Of a stretch of DNA of 64,000 nucleotides, positions 22,345 through 35,032 are shown one piece after another. Source of the stretch: Dichotomocladium elegans (lineage: Eukaryota; Mucoromycota; Mucoromycetes; Mucorales; Lichtheimiaceae); NCBI GenBank assembly GCA_025716815.1, contig JAIXMN010000034.1, positions 124,001 through 188,000 on the forward strand. The letters are read 5' to 3'. The notes under the pieces were generated by a model. That model was not told the origin of the DNA. It made no database searches and worked only from the letters and a program-made list of their open reading frames with translations. The position numbers were made by a program, and so were the translations under genes. Within the stretch, counting starts at the first letter, position 1; each line of letters opens with the position of its first letter.

Positions 22345-22376
22345 ACACACACACATAAACACACACACACACACGT
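22345..22376. repeat. CA microsatellite
   Basis: ACACACACATAAACACACACACACACAC-type run between the mariner relic and the 3' end of PAN1. Confidence 0.85.
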
Positions 22377-22528
22377 CTTTTCCCTCGAGCACAGTCTATT
22401 CCTTCTACTCAGCAACACACACATTGTGTACGTGCTTATGTGTGTGGATTGAGGGGGGGGAGTTTGTAAATCGAAAGTCGCTTCATCTTTTCTCTGTTGT
22501 TCAATAATACCACAGAACGTGTATAGTT

Positions 22529-25500
22529 CAAGAATCTAATTCAATGTAATTGGCAGGCACCAGACCAACCTTGCCGGTGCTCGGCAGCTCCGCCTGCCAC
22601 CAGTCATCTTGTTCCTTATCAAGAATGATGAGGGACGCGCCAGCCTGGAAACTTAAGCATCCCTCATCCTCGGGCCCATCATAGTCGTACAGCGCTTTGC
22701 CCGGCAAGCGTGGTCTCCCAACTATCCAATGTTATATACAGTAAGTTTCTGTTCATCCCACACTCTTGATGTTCGAATGCATAGAATCGCTTACCTAACG
22801 GTATTACATAACTCTTGGGAAAGTAGCCTGATTTTCCAGTTGCCTTGTGTGTACCAAACCACCAGTCAGGATTGCTATCGTCCTCCACGATAATAGTGTC
22901 GTCCTGCTCAAATGACAGGTCACCATCGCCTTGCGCATCGTATGCCCACTGAGCCATGTATTCTAATCGACACACATACACATAAGAACCGCATCCCCCG
23001 GTCCAGGTTGCCTTCAGTCCCTTCATCGCTCTTAGTTCTTCACATGTAACTCATCACTTGCCTTTTGACGCCGTGGCAGCCGGTGCAGGCTCCACAATGG
23101 TGGGCATTTCATTTGTTAAAGCAGGAGACCCAGATGTGCGAGCTTGCAGTTCAGCCAAAAAGTTACTACTTGGCGTGGGCGCGGCGAGAGCGGTTGATTC
23201 TTCTTCAACAGATACTGGTGCAGATCGCACAGGCGGGGAGCTATCGCCCAAGACATGGCCGGCAACCGAAGAGCCGCTTCTATCATTGGTCACCGTTTTC
23301 CGTAACCGCGTACCTTGTTGAATTTGACTCAATAACGCACTCCGTCCCTCTCCTCCAGGGACAGGCATTGCGCTTGGTGCCGGAGATGCAGCAATGGGAG
23401 CAGGTGGAGGAGGTGGAGGGATGTCCGCGGGAGCATCAACAGCAGGCTGGGGAGGAGGGGGAGGGGGAGGAATATCTGCGTTGCTGCTGCTGGCGGCAGG
23501 TGCCACCGGAGGTTTCGGAGATGCGATTCCGCGGTTGGCCATCATGGGACCTATAATGCAAGCATTCCATAAGTGTCTCCGGCCCGACCTCGTCTCCAAC
23601 CCCCGAGAGAAAATTCTACAGTGAACTTACTCTTGCGTTGGCTCATCGCTTCGAAGAGCATGCCTGCCAAATTCTTTGCGCTTCCCGCAGCAGGAAACTC
23701 TTCTTCATCGGTATCATCATGATGTGCTGCATCCCAGCCATCGTCATCATCAGAGTCACTCTCGTCATGGCTAGCCTTGGTGGCACTGAAAGCCGAAAAA
23801 GCGGCAAATGGGTTGTAGCTAACGCGCTTAGGATCTACCGGCTTCTCCTCTTCTTTTTCTTCGTCTACATTTTCTTCTTCCCGTGGCTGCTGCAGTTTTG
23901 CGAACGGGTTTTTGCTGCTTGTCTTAGCAGCGTCGGCGACGGTTGGAACACTTTCTGTAGGAATAGGCGCTTGAGCTGGCGGTGGTGGCGGCGGTGGTGG
24001 CGATGATGCACTGGCTGATGCAGTGACCGCAGGTGGCTCAGGAGCGGCTGGTGCACTGCTACCTTGCAATCTTTGCCGCGCTCTCTCTTCCTCGCGCTGC
24101 CGCTCTGCTTCCCGCTCCTCTTCAGCCTTTTGGATGGCAGCATAACGAGCAGCACGATCCTCCTCTTCCTTTTGCAGTATAGCCTTTCGCCGGGCTTCAA
24201 ACTCTCGCTCTTCCCTTTCATCCGCAAGTCGTCTCTCCTCTTCCTGCCGCTGTCGTTCAGCTTGCTCACGATAAGCTCTTTCACGTTCGTTTTCACGCTC
24301 AGCCTCACTCTCTCGATCCTTGACGATGGGATCTTCGCGCGTATAATCGGTGTCTCTCACGCGCTGTTGAGCCTGCTGCTCAGCTTCACGAAGCCGTCCT
24401 AAAATACTAAATGTTAACATTGGCGACTCGTGAAGCTACCATAAAGATACAACTTACTTTGAGCAGCCAGTTCTTCTTCACTTGGTCCGGATCGAGTAGA
24501 CGCTGAGGATGGCGGCTTCGGCGATCGACTTGATGGCGATCGCTTAGCTTGCAATGCTGCCAAACGCTCCTTGACACGTCGCTCGGCCTAGCAATCCGCC
24601 GTGAATATTTTGGTGTCTGTTGCGTCTTCTTTATATTATGTTATGTACCTCTTTCTTAATTTCATCGGCTGACCTTGGTTTAGACGGTGGGGTTGCAGTA
24701 GGCTTGGTGGACGATGCAGGTGATGCTTTTGGAGATGTGGCACCATACGCAGACGATACGTTCGTTGAAGTATTCAGACTACTGCTAGAGTGGGACTCAT
24801 AAGACGATGAAGAGTTAAGAAGAGCATCGCGTTCGAGTTGTTCGATAAAACGCCGTAGTTCGTAGGGCAAGTCCTGGCCTTTATCGAATCGCTTCTTATC
24901 GACAATAGGCCTGGATTCTGTTAATGTTGTCAGATACTGAAGCTCACCCCGAAGATCACGGAGATCATCACGTGCACGCTCCATCTCTCGCTCATATTGA
25001 TCTGCTTCGCGGTCATAGTCCTCCTTTTCTTGTTCGGCACGTCTCAAGTCAAATCCAGCATCCCGTGAGCTTGAAGTGCCCTTGCTGCGTGCAGCCATCA
25101 TGGCCTTCGCCTTTGCGCGCACACGATCGCTGGCTGTGACGATGCCACCCGGACCGGTTGGCTCAATAAAAGCCGTGAAGTCCATGGATCCGTCATTCTT
25201 ACGGCCGTAGCGCACCTTAGCATCACGCAACTCGGCTGTCGCTCCGCGCAATTGACGCGCAAGCACAGGGATATCACGATTGCACAAATACTGGACTTCA
25301 TCTTGCAGTGTCCTTTGCTGTTCGAGCAAGTCGAGTAATATCTCAGTATTTTCGAAGTACTTAGGCGTAGTTCGCGATGCGCGCACTAATTCGTCTTGGG
25401 TTTTGCGAATTTTTTCCTTCAGCTCTTCAACAGAATACCGGCTGCCACTAGAAGAGGTATCATCCTGTGTTTTCACCGATGCATTTATCTTTTCGAGCTT

Positions 25501-27023
25501 AGAGCGCACCTCTGATATCTGAAACTTGAGTTCGTCGATTTCAGATTGATTATTTGCTTGATATGGTTCCTTGTCGTCATCATCAACGTCTTCATCATAC
25601 CCGTACGAGTGAGATCGTGCTGCTGAAGGAGATGTAAATCTGCTGGCAGGTCCCTTTCGGCGGGCGCTCGAGACATATCCAGCATGCGAGTCCTGAACAG
25701 GAGGGTGGTATTCTTGCCGGGCAGGGGCAGGAGGCGGGGAAGCTGTACTCTGGTAGCCGAGAACAAACTTCTTCAGTACACTTGAAGGAGGTGCTAATTC
25801 GTTAGGAAGCACGGATGGGATCTCGACGCCGTTGAGCCTGCGGTAAATGATATGCATGGCAATACCAAATTCGTCTTCATCCAGGCTGCCTCGGTTACTT
25901 TTGTCTACTAAACCCCAAATTCTCATCAAATCTTGCTCGGGAAGCCCTGACTGTACGAGAACCTCACGCGCCACCTGCCCTGGCATATACGTCGAACCAG
26001 GGCTGTTCCATGCCTGAAAAATCTCACGGTAACGCTGCTTCTCCTCCGGGCTAATTTTCCATCCCACCGTGGTCGGCATGACCGACCGACCTGTTATAAG
26101 GTTGACAGCACCGCTGGCCTGGTTGGGCATCATTTTGCTTGCGAAATCGTTGTTTCCCAGCCGTGGCTTATTATCATACATTGGCGGGGCAATCCCCGTG
26201 CGCATGGGCGCCTGGAGGGGAGCAGATAGGTTTGAGGGATGCATCAGGTTTTGAAAGGATGTGTGCTGTGGTTGTTGTACACCAGCCATACCCATTATGC
26301 CTGTCATCGCTGGTATTTGGGGTTGCTGTATCATCTGCCCCATCATATGCTGCTGCTGCTGCTGCTGAACTGGCGTAAACTGCTGCTGCTGCTGCTGGGG
26401 AATAAACGACTGTTGTTGCTGAGGCGTTGAAGCACTTTCTTTAGAGGCAATTGTAGCCATTGCGAGCTCGACTTCTTCTCGGATTGCCGGAGGAAGCGTG
26501 TTAGGCACAAGCTTGCCACGCAGCTTCTCGGATGTCAAATACATTGCGATTGCAAACTCTGGGAACGTCAGAAAAGGTGAACCAGCGATTGAAGATAAAT
26601 CCCTAGTGATATACGCCTGCGTTGACAAAAGTTCCGGCTTCCTTTCTCATTCCAAGCACTGCTTACCAGATCTTGGCGAGGGAATCATTATCGAGTCTAG
26701 AGCGTGTTAAAATGTCGCGCACAGCCATGGCTACGGAAGGAAAGTGAGATGAGTATAGAAGCACTATAAAAGCTTCTTAATGCAAAGGATTTACCGGGCA
26801 ACTTGTTGCCGCTACCGCTAGATTGCGCTGCACGGGTAAAGAGATCTTCGAATTTGGCTTGGTCACTAGGACTTATAAAGCTGAGGCGTAGGCCTTTGCA
26901 TAGCAGGTAATGTCAGAGAAGAGCACTCGACACAATGGACTGAAGAGCAGAGTGTTTGTAATGCTACAGCTGGAAAAACTCTACAGTACCTCCGGATGGA
27001 TTGGATATTGGCAGCTGGTACAT
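22529..27023 (-). CDS. PAN1: PAN1/intersectin-like endocytic scaffold with EH domains, WH2 and two C-terminal SH3 domains
   Basis: Coat scaffold that links clathrin-site cargo adaptors to Arp2/3-driven actin at the plasma membrane. About nine exons give roughly 1350 residues. Order: EH1 (GLRLSFISPSDQAKFEDLF, split by two introns, ending FAIAMYLTSEKLRGKLVP); Gln-rich linker; EH2 (WKISPEEKQRYREIFQAW, DKSNRGSLDEDEFGIAMHI); coiled coil; long charged coiled coil; two NPF motifs (SKNPFAKL, SYNPFAAF); proline runs; WH2 actin-binding motif (LLSQIQQGTRLRKTVTNDRS); SH3-1 (AQWAYDAQGDGDLSF, DWWFG); SH3-2 (KALYDYDGPEDEGCLSF, DDWWQAE, ANYIEL). The start at 27023 (MYQLPISNPSG) is an inferred first exon joined by a GTACTG donor to GLRLSF. 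Yeast Pan1 lacks SH3 domains, so this resembles a Pan1-intersectin intermediate. Confidence 0.85.
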
Positions 27024-29050
27024 TGCAGCAGTGAAGAAGCCTTGACAAGGAAAAATGGGAAAAGCGACGCACTAATATTCGAATTATCTACTGCATGTCT
27101 GTTTTCTTAATTTGGTAATCGTCCCCTGTGCTTCTCTTTCCTATTGGATTTTCCTCGGCTATTCAGAAAGTGGTTTGCCGGAATATGAATATAATTTAGC
27201 AGTGGGATAGCCTATGTTCTTGCATTGCGCCTTGCCATCATTGCTGCCAGCCGCTGCTGGCTACGTCGTCGTTTTCCTGACATCAATAGAAGCATCGAAA
27301 TTACTGCATGCCTCAGAATGCATCGTTGGCAGCAGCGAGGGCAGTGTTTCTTTGTGCTTCAATAATATCTTTGTGAATATGAACATTGTCAGCCACCATG
27401 TTCAAACCCCAGAAACAAAGGCTTTCCTCGATTGATGACGATAGACGGGAGTTCCAACGCAGAAAGGTCTTCATTGCGTAATACTATACTATTCTGTACT
27501 AGGGATGGTAGAGGACTTCACTCATCAGTAGCATATGTTTGATATTGATCCAAGTCATACGCTGCTCGACTTGCCGGGAAAGGGGATTTAAATAATAGAC
27601 GCATAGGAATACACAAGAAGTCATGAGTGAATTGCTAGCAAATGCTGACTCCTGCGATCCCCCCTAAAGAAGTTTTCAGCCCTGTTATCGCAGGGTTACG
27701 ATGCGATAAGCAAAATGCTAGCGCCACTGTCCATTCGATGAATGAAGGGGGAAAACACCCTAAAGGTGAGCCGAGTGGGAAGAGAACAATACAGTCTGCT
27801 TTGTGACAATAAATCGGTTCGACCTGCTGACATCATCATTCATTGCATGTTCATCGGCGTACACGCAAACCGCTCGGCTTATTACACGCATGATTGCTTC
27901 TATTGAACTGCGAATACTATCTACTGATGGTGTAATATCCATGATCGCATGATGCAAACTTGATTGAAAATAAGAGTATAAGTCGTTCGTCTAAACCCTC
28001 CTTCAAAACCATGTAGCATTGTCCTGGGAGGGTTTCAGGGAATACTTGCTGCTTGGAATGACCAGTTACCCAAGCGCTGATGATTGATTTCGGAGCGCAG
28101 TGCTTGGATATGATTGCGAAATTCAACCGGACTATACCTCCGCCCTTCGGACAAGCACTATCCGTACAGAACTTTAATCAACATAATTGGGAAGGTGATG
28201 AGACTAAGACCGTATAGGTCTTGATACATTTATTATGGAATAATACGTATATAGTTTACACTATGCATGAACGAATTCCTGCCTTGTCGTTTAGTACCGA
28301 GATTATCGCATTTCTCTACAGAAAACAAAAATTATATTAACGTGTCAATCCCGGAGGCCGGAGCATGAGCCCCATCTACAGCACTCTTGATATATCCCTC
28401 TATGGAGCCTGTAATCATTCACCAAAGAGAAATTGTAATATTGGAGTGTATCATGCGAAAGAATAAAAAAGGAAATGTAAAAAAACTTGCAGCCACGTGG
28501 TCTGCGTAACGTTTTCTTTACGGACTTTCAGTCTCTTATAGACGTTACCTTACGTTTTTTATTGTTGTTGCGCTTCCAATAGATGTTGAAACCACCTTGT
28601 GTCCGGGACTGAGAGCGAACGTTTGTCAATTATGAAGACAGGAAATATAAAGGTCGATACAGCACCCCACAAAGAATTTAAAGGACGAGTGATTGATGGT
28701 GATCAGGGCCCTATCACAATGGGTTCTTCTCGGTCCCATAAATGGGCAAACAGCGCTGTCTCGTTAACGGAAGAAAAAAAAAAAGAAAACATCCGTGCTC
28801 CTCGTTTGTCAGCATACCCGGACAGGCTCGAGTTGATCGAATAGCTTCTTTGGCGGCGGCCATTCTTCCATTGAAGCTCACGGACGAATAAACCCAGCTC
28901 CCTCGCAGGAAGACGTACCATTAAATACAAACTAATGGGCAGCTTAATGCAAGAAACGATGAGCAGACAGGTCCAGGTTCAATGTTGCACAAGCTAAATT
29001 GCTGTAGCAGCGGTTGACCGAAATTTACACAAACCTTGTCACCGCACCTC
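27024..29050. other. Two-kilobase interval without a supported gene
   Basis: On the minus strand 27760-28135 looks weakly coding (VEFRNHIQALRSEINHQRL, and in another frame DITPSVDSIRSSIEAIMRVI), with a possible donor GTAACT between. I could not build a gene. A small 8-base stem (TTATCGCA/TGCGATAA) lies at 27683-27707. The rest shows nothing definite. Confidence 0.35.
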
Positions 29051-29060
29051 TTATATAAAT
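29051..29060 (+). promoter_or_regulatory. TATA box of the expansin-like gene
   Basis: TTATATAAAT lies about 125 bases before the ATG at 29184, followed by a CT-rich leader. Confidence 0.5.
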
Positions 29061-29183
29061 CATACATGTTACGAAAAGGTTTTACACTTCTTTACCTTTC
29101 AACAAACCCATTCCTCCACCTCCCCATACGAGCGACTTGCTCCTCTTCCCCTTCCTTTTATTGCTTATTAATAGAGCACCATC

Positions 29184-30140
29184 ATGAATCGTCTCCTAGT
29201 CCTTGCCACGATTCTCCTTGTCGCGCTCTGCTTGACAGATGCGATCCCCATTCCAGACTCCTTTCATCAACATCGGCTCGGGAAACGTTGCAATGAACAT
29301 GCTGGTGGAATTCCCAAACCATCTATTCTGCCTTCCGGACCTTCTCATAATCTGAATATCCAACCTGTTCCCAATAGTCCGTCGAGAAATATCCAAATTT
29401 CGGAAAACAGCGATGAGAACAAGGCTGTGAAACATTTGTACCTTCCTGAAACGTCTATTGTATTGACCAGCATTGCATTGCCGTCCGCGACCGAGCATGG
29501 TGTCAAGAAACTTCAGGCAGTGTCCACCACCGCACCGTCAGATACGAAAACGATTGCGACGACAGCTGCGGCGACGAAGACAACGGTAACGACAACAACA
29601 ACAGCGGCAGCGGCAACGACAACGACTACAACTTCTGAAAAACACACCGTCACTACCACCAGTAAAGCCACCGAGACCGCTACTTCGGGCAGTGGCAGTG
29701 GTTCGTTTCCTTACTCAGGCGACGGGACTTGGTATAACCCCGGCCTTGGGTCATGTGGCATCACCAATACGGAATCCGACTATATTGCTGCGATGAATTA
29801 TCAGCAAATGGAAAACGGCGCCAATCCTAACAACAATCCAAATTGCGGTCGAAAGGTTCAGATCAAGGGCCCAGACGGCGTAGTGACAGTCACCATCACT
29901 GATACCGTAAGTTACTAAAGCGTATTCCAGCTATAAATACATATCTCATAGTTACATTGCCCTCCTCTAGTGTCCCACTTGCGCGCACGGAAGTATTGGT
30001 AAATATTTGATCTGTGCATTATCCTGAATGCCATTCGTACTAACACCGTCGTATTACTAGATTTAAGTCCTATTGCCTTTGAAAAGATTGCATCTTTGGG
30101 TGATGGCCGCGTACCCATTCACTGGGACTGGCTTGATTAA
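29184..30140 (+). CDS. Secreted expansin-like (RlpA/double-psi beta-barrel) protein
   Basis: Extracellular wall-associated protein; related fungal barrels loosen or bind cell-wall polysaccharides but usually lack a known enzyme activity. Exons 29184-29906, 29971-29998 and 30061-30140 give 276 residues. A signal peptide (MNRLLVLATILLVALCLTDA) is followed by a Kex2-type LGKR site, a Thr/Ala-rich linker likely to be O-glycosylated, then the barrel: GDGTWYNPGLGSCG, YIAAMNYQQM, NPNCGRKVQIKGPDG, VTVTITDT, CPTCAHGSIDLSPIAFEKIA, GRVPIHWDW. The middle exon of 28 bases is fixed by phase (donors GTAAGT and GTAAAT). The gene stands alone with its own TATA box. Confidence 0.88.
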
Positions 30141-31294
30141 AATGAGGCACCATGTCCCTTATTGCCTCTGTCGTCCTGTGTCATTCATTTTGTACCTTGA
30201 ATCATATATTATATTAGCACTGGCTGCAATAAAAGTCTATCCTAGCTCTTCACGAACTCCCCAATGCGCACTTCCTTGGACTTTTCCTGAAGAATGTCAT
30301 GAACTTCATAAGAGCCTTGAGCCTTCTATGCTTCTTCCTCCTTCGTTGAGCTCCAAGGTCGGGCATTCCATCATGTTCCTTGGACTTGAAATATGTCTTT
30401 AAGTCTTTGCAATAAACCATATTTGAATATCTCCATCCAGGCTGTTTCAGACATGGCCCACTCGTTCATGGCATTGGAAGAAATGGACGGCCTGAAATGG
30501 ATGCCGGCTTTTTCATTGAAACAGGAATCATAGTTGAGTCTATCATCGGCGCTGTTGTATTCTTATCAAAAATCATGCAGCAGATTTCTCAGTCCACCCC
30601 GAGGAATGGCCTTCTCAGATTACTATACATCACCGCTTGCTTGTTCCTTGGAATGCGCCTAAAAGCTTCTTGCCAGGTCTGCTATACCTTTTTAATTCTT
30701 GCCATTACCGGTCAAGCTTGTTATTCCTGTTAGCAACCCTATTCTTTACTGCTACAGTTCCTGACTTCTCTTGTAATATGGGGAGACAACCGAGGGAAAA
30801 AAAAGAGGAGGATCATTAGAATACTTGCAGACTGGGCGTGGCAGTTGTATCGTACGTCTGTGGGTATTATTGAATGTACAAACCATCCCAACATTGCTCA
30901 GGACCAGCTTCTCGATTGGATACAGTCTTCCTGAACTCACCCAGATCGAAGACATGAGAGTTCATGGAACGCCTTCACCATGCATGTATTTGTTATATAG
31001 CGGTCAAAAATCCCGGGTTACGTCTCGTTTAAGCAGAAACAAGTGATTCCCCTTTCTTTCTCACACTCGGGTTAGCGAGCAGTGGACATGGGGTTGGTTG
31101 GCTTTGCTCTTTTTAGTGCACGTCTTATAAGAGAATTCACTTCAGCGTTCCAAAATCCCCATGGCTGCAGTTCTACTACGTACGGGTTGTACTACCGAAC
31201 CATGGCTTTTTGGTTGGGGCCCGAAATTTTGCTCTGCTCCTTTTTAATTGCCTGTGTGTGGAGGTGGTTGGGCCCTCTTCCGACATTATTCTTC
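30141..31294. other. Intergenic between expansin-like gene and TSC1
   Basis: No recognised gene. The open frame entering TSC1 extends upstream to 31082, but the part before 31295 is hydrophobic with no family match, so I treat it as leader. Confidence 0.45.
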
Positions 31295-34200
31295 ATGGTT
31301 ACGCTCCGCGACATTCAGCGGTCAATAAGCCAAGCAATTAAAAATTGTGGACCTGAATCTGACGGCCAACAAACGTTAGACGATATTGACGAATATCTTG
31401 TTGAGCATTTCGAAAGCAATGCCACGAACCATAATGGGACTGGGCCGGCGCCGATCAATGTAGTAGCTGCAGCAACGGTAGGATCAAGCGAAGCGGCTGC
31501 TGTAGATAAATTGTCTACGGATTTGTACCAGCTCTGCAACACACAGATTTTTTCTCAAAAGATGGTCAACACCGTGTCGATGCAGCCGGAGGCGCAAAAG
31601 GTGCACACTCAGTACTATTTAATATTACGTTTCGTGCGGCAGCTTTTGCCGGTTCTGCAACCACGCCGGATTTTTGAAGACAACTGGTGGACGGAGGTGC
31701 TTAAGCCGGTAATGCAATCCACATCATACACAGAACGCATACGGCAAGAGGCCAGAGCCATTGTTGCCGAGAGTATCATCCAAGACAGGTCGGACACGTT
31801 TGCACGCATGATCGTGGACGAGTACCTCGCATGGTGCGAAAGCTATCACAAGCGTGAGAGCAAGGGCGTCGGAGTCGACGACAACGCCTATGAGCAGGAC
31901 AACATGACCCGACTTCGGCTACAGCATCGGGATCTTCTGGACCTGGTCGAGGACCAGTGGTCAAAGGATCTTTCCATTGTCCTGCTCAATTTCGGCGCTG
32001 CAGAGACGAAGGTAATCTATCTGTAGGACGGCGCGAGAACGAATGCATGGAAAATAATCGATGGTTGTAGCGGTTCTTTACGCTTTTAAACAGCTATTTC
32101 TTGGAAAGCCAGCACCGTCTTCAGATTGTATACCTCATGAGCGAGTTTCTCTTGCGCAAGGTATCTGATTTTAGAATGCAGTGTGTGGAATAATGGCAGC
32201 TCACTCCTGTCCTTTTGAAGCGCACCCATTTGCATGAAATTCTCGAAACCGAGCTATTCACGTCCATGTTAAAATCGCTGATGGTAAATGTGTGGGGTGT
32301 TGGGGTTAGGGTTGGGCCGATCTCTAAGGCCAATACCTATTCACTCATTTTGACACAAGTACGACAACTCGACTACTCTAATTGCTATGTCGGTCACCAA
32401 CCTGATCATGCTTCTCCCACGCATATGTACCTCATTGCCCCCATATCTCCCACAACTCTTTTATATATTTGCCCGAGCCCTCTGCTGGGATCAGTTACGG
32501 GATGTGCGGCAGAAACAAGGCATCCCGTCCGGAAACGATCAACCGAGCTCCGAGCCCTCAAGAAAGGCAGCCGAGGGTTGGGACTGCACAGGTATATTGT
32601 TATCACCCACCCCCTACAAACACGCATCTTTGGTTGATTGGAGTTTAACTGCCTTTAGATTACACATTCTCTAAACTATCGGCACCTCCGTCGAATCCTC
32701 GGACCGGTCCGCTCTTTACATCGCTTTATGGATTGTATCCGTGCAACCTTCTGAAATTCTTGCACAGACCATATTCATATTTCGATGAGAATAATTTTGA
32801 GGTTCCAGAAGAGTTTGATGAAGAAACGTTCCGGTCGCGAACAATCGTAAGAAACGGGAAACGTAAAAGAGTGACTGTAGCAAGGGAAGAATGGGACTCA
32901 TTTCCTGTTTGGTTCAGGCACAAGTATCACGGCACATGCTGAATCCAAGTCTTGTAACGATGGACACCGAAACAGAGCTTACAGACCTTAGCCGGTGGAT
33001 GAAGATGGAACCTCCGGACGTGATTGCACAGATTATGAGCCTTGATCTGACAAATGCTGCGTCTCGTGTCGCATTCAGCACCGACAAGAACCGAAAACAT
33101 GTTTCACAGCAAGATCTTCTCGACGAATCCATATGGGATGATACGTTGACGAGTGACGCAAATACACCTAATATCCATATTGCTGCAGAGAATGAGTCGC
33201 CGCCGACGCTTCCGGATAATCAGATCCATATTGTCACATCCCAGCCATCCTCACCAGAATTCCAAGCCAAACGGCAAGGTAGGACCGTCAAGAACATTCT
33301 GGACATGCACCAAGCATTGCGTAGCGGGTCTGAGGTTTTGATCGGCGACGATGTGTGGGTAAATACTATGATGCGCATTCTCTGAAAGCATCTAAATGCT
33401 CACCGAGGGGCTGGATAGGATGCTGATCTCGAGTCATTTGCATCGCCTTCTCCGTCTGCCTCGACGTCTCCTGTGGCGGCCAACCCAATGTCGCTGTCGA
33501 TCGCATCGGACCTTTTGGATCAATCGAAGGTTGATCCTTCTGGGACTATTGATACTTCTGCAACACAGCCATCGACGATGACTCCCGAGACGCGGTTACT
33601 GATTGCTGCTCTTAAGCGAGAAGTGCTGCTTTTGCGAAATGAGCTCAACTTTGAGCTTTTTGTGAAACAGCAGCATTTGCAGCACATGGGCCGCTTACAC
33701 CGCGAGCATATGATGGACAGCGCCGTTGAAGCAGAAAGACAACGTACCGTAAGGAAGCTGACGTTCTTAAAAAGCGAGGGAGAATTTATCGGTCGATAGG
33801 TCGGTCTTGTTGAGAGCTAAAAAAAAGTTCGTAATAGTATAATGCAACACGGAATTTGCGCGCGCAACTGAATCAGGCCGAGGCGATGCTTACGAAGCTC
33901 AAGGCCGAGTCTGCGTTGACTAAACAAAGGCACCTAAAGTGGGAAAATGAGCAATCCGAGAAATTGCGGCACTATCGGGAAGCGCGCCGCAAGTGGCAGG
34001 CCGACATGGAGGAAGCGAAGCAAAAGCTAGAGGAGTATGAGAAGTCGTTCGCAGCGCAGGCCGCGCAATTACTCGAGGAGCAAAAACGGCAAGTCTTTGG
34101 TTGCGTGCTGATAGAGATGATCGTGTCCAGTCATGATAAAAAAGGCTCTATAGAGTTTTTGAACTGGAGAACGAGTTGAGGACGAACCAGCCATTATTAG

Positions 34201-34913
34201 AACGAGCAACCGAAAATGAGCATCGGGTGATACAGTTGACAAATCAAATGTTACTATGGCAAGTCGAACGCAACAGAAGAAGGTCGTTTGGTGACTTATA
34301 CAACAGCAACAACCCCCCACCATGTTCATAGGGAGGCAGACACAGCTCATCTGGAGGAGCAGAAAAAATATATCAAGGGGTTGTTATCTCAGTGGCGAAG
34401 CATGGAAGAATTAGTCGATAGTCTACAAAAGGAGAACCGTCAATTGGCTTCACAAATCAGGTAATATATATGCGCGTGGGTTTCAGGTCCTCTAGAGAAA
34501 AAAATTGATCCGTTTCCCATCATCTAGTGAGTATGAAGACGAAAAGGAACGTCTGAAAGCGGAACTGGCCGCTTTTGGTGCATCTGCCCATTCAGAGCCC
34601 GCAGTAACAGCAACAGCAGCAGCGGCGGCAGCGGGAGAACAAGTACGATGTCCGGATTTGCACGAGGTTTTGTATTTCAGCGTTGGCTAATCTTTCACTT
34701 TACCAAGGAAAAGTCAGAGAAAAGCTCCTGCAAGAACGAGGTGCGCGAGCTTCGTCATACCATTCAGGAGTTGAAGGAACGAATTGAGCTACTGGAGGTA
34801 ACATAACGAGCCAGCATGATTATGTATCTGTGTGCATTCAACAGCTGGATGGATAGGTTGAAAAGCTTGAATGGCATGCAATGATGGAACGTCAAGGTGA
34901 CGATCAAGTATAA
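31295..34913 (+). CDS. TSC1: Hamartin (TSC1)
   Basis: Scaffold of the TSC complex, which with tuberin (TSC2, a Rheb GAP) restrains TORC1 at the lysosome or vacuole. About 13 exons. The N-terminal HEAT-like core contains TLDDIDEYLVEHF, SYFLESQHRLQIVYLMSEFL, the hallmark SLYGLYPCNLLKFLHR, then NPSLVTMDTETELTDLSRW and KMEPPDVIAQIM. The C-terminal half is coiled coil (LIAALKREVLLLRNELNFE, FVKQQHLQHMGRLHREHM, LEEQKKYIKGLLSQW), as in hamartin. Two introns, 34089-34153 and 34259-34330, start with GCAAGT instead of GT; using them restores phase exactly (KR-VFELENEL and LLW-EADTAHLEEQ). The last exon ends ERQGDDQV at 34911-34913. The ATG at 31295 (MVTLRDIQRS) is preferred over an in-frame codon at 31082. 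No TSC2 is in this window. Confidence 0.88.
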
Positions 34914-34924
34914 TTCACTGGTGA

Positions 34925-34990
34925 TGTACATATATACGTATATATATATATGTATATGTATGTGTCTGTGTGAGTGTGTGTGTGTGCGTA
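34925..34990. repeat. TA/TG microsatellite
   Basis: A TATATA run passes into TGTATG and then GTGTGTGTG. It lies between the 3' ends of the convergent genes TSC1 and PNC1. Confidence 0.85.
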
Positions 34991-35032
34991 TAAAAAGCGA
35001 TGGCGGCAGGGGAGTTGGATATGCTTTCCGTG

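Noticed and set aside
23065..23556. 163-codon plus-strand frame opposite PAN1.
   Set aside because: It is a shadow of the proline-rich PAN1 exon; composition (Glu/Gln-rich) mirrors that strand.
28599..28844. 81-codon plus frame between PAN1 and the expansin-like gene.
   Set aside because: No recognisable domain, weak start, and a poly-A run supplies its Lys stretch.
31082..31294. In-frame N-terminal extension of TSC1 from 31082.
   Set aside because: Hydrophobic, not similar to hamartin, and the ATG at 31295 gives a family-like start.
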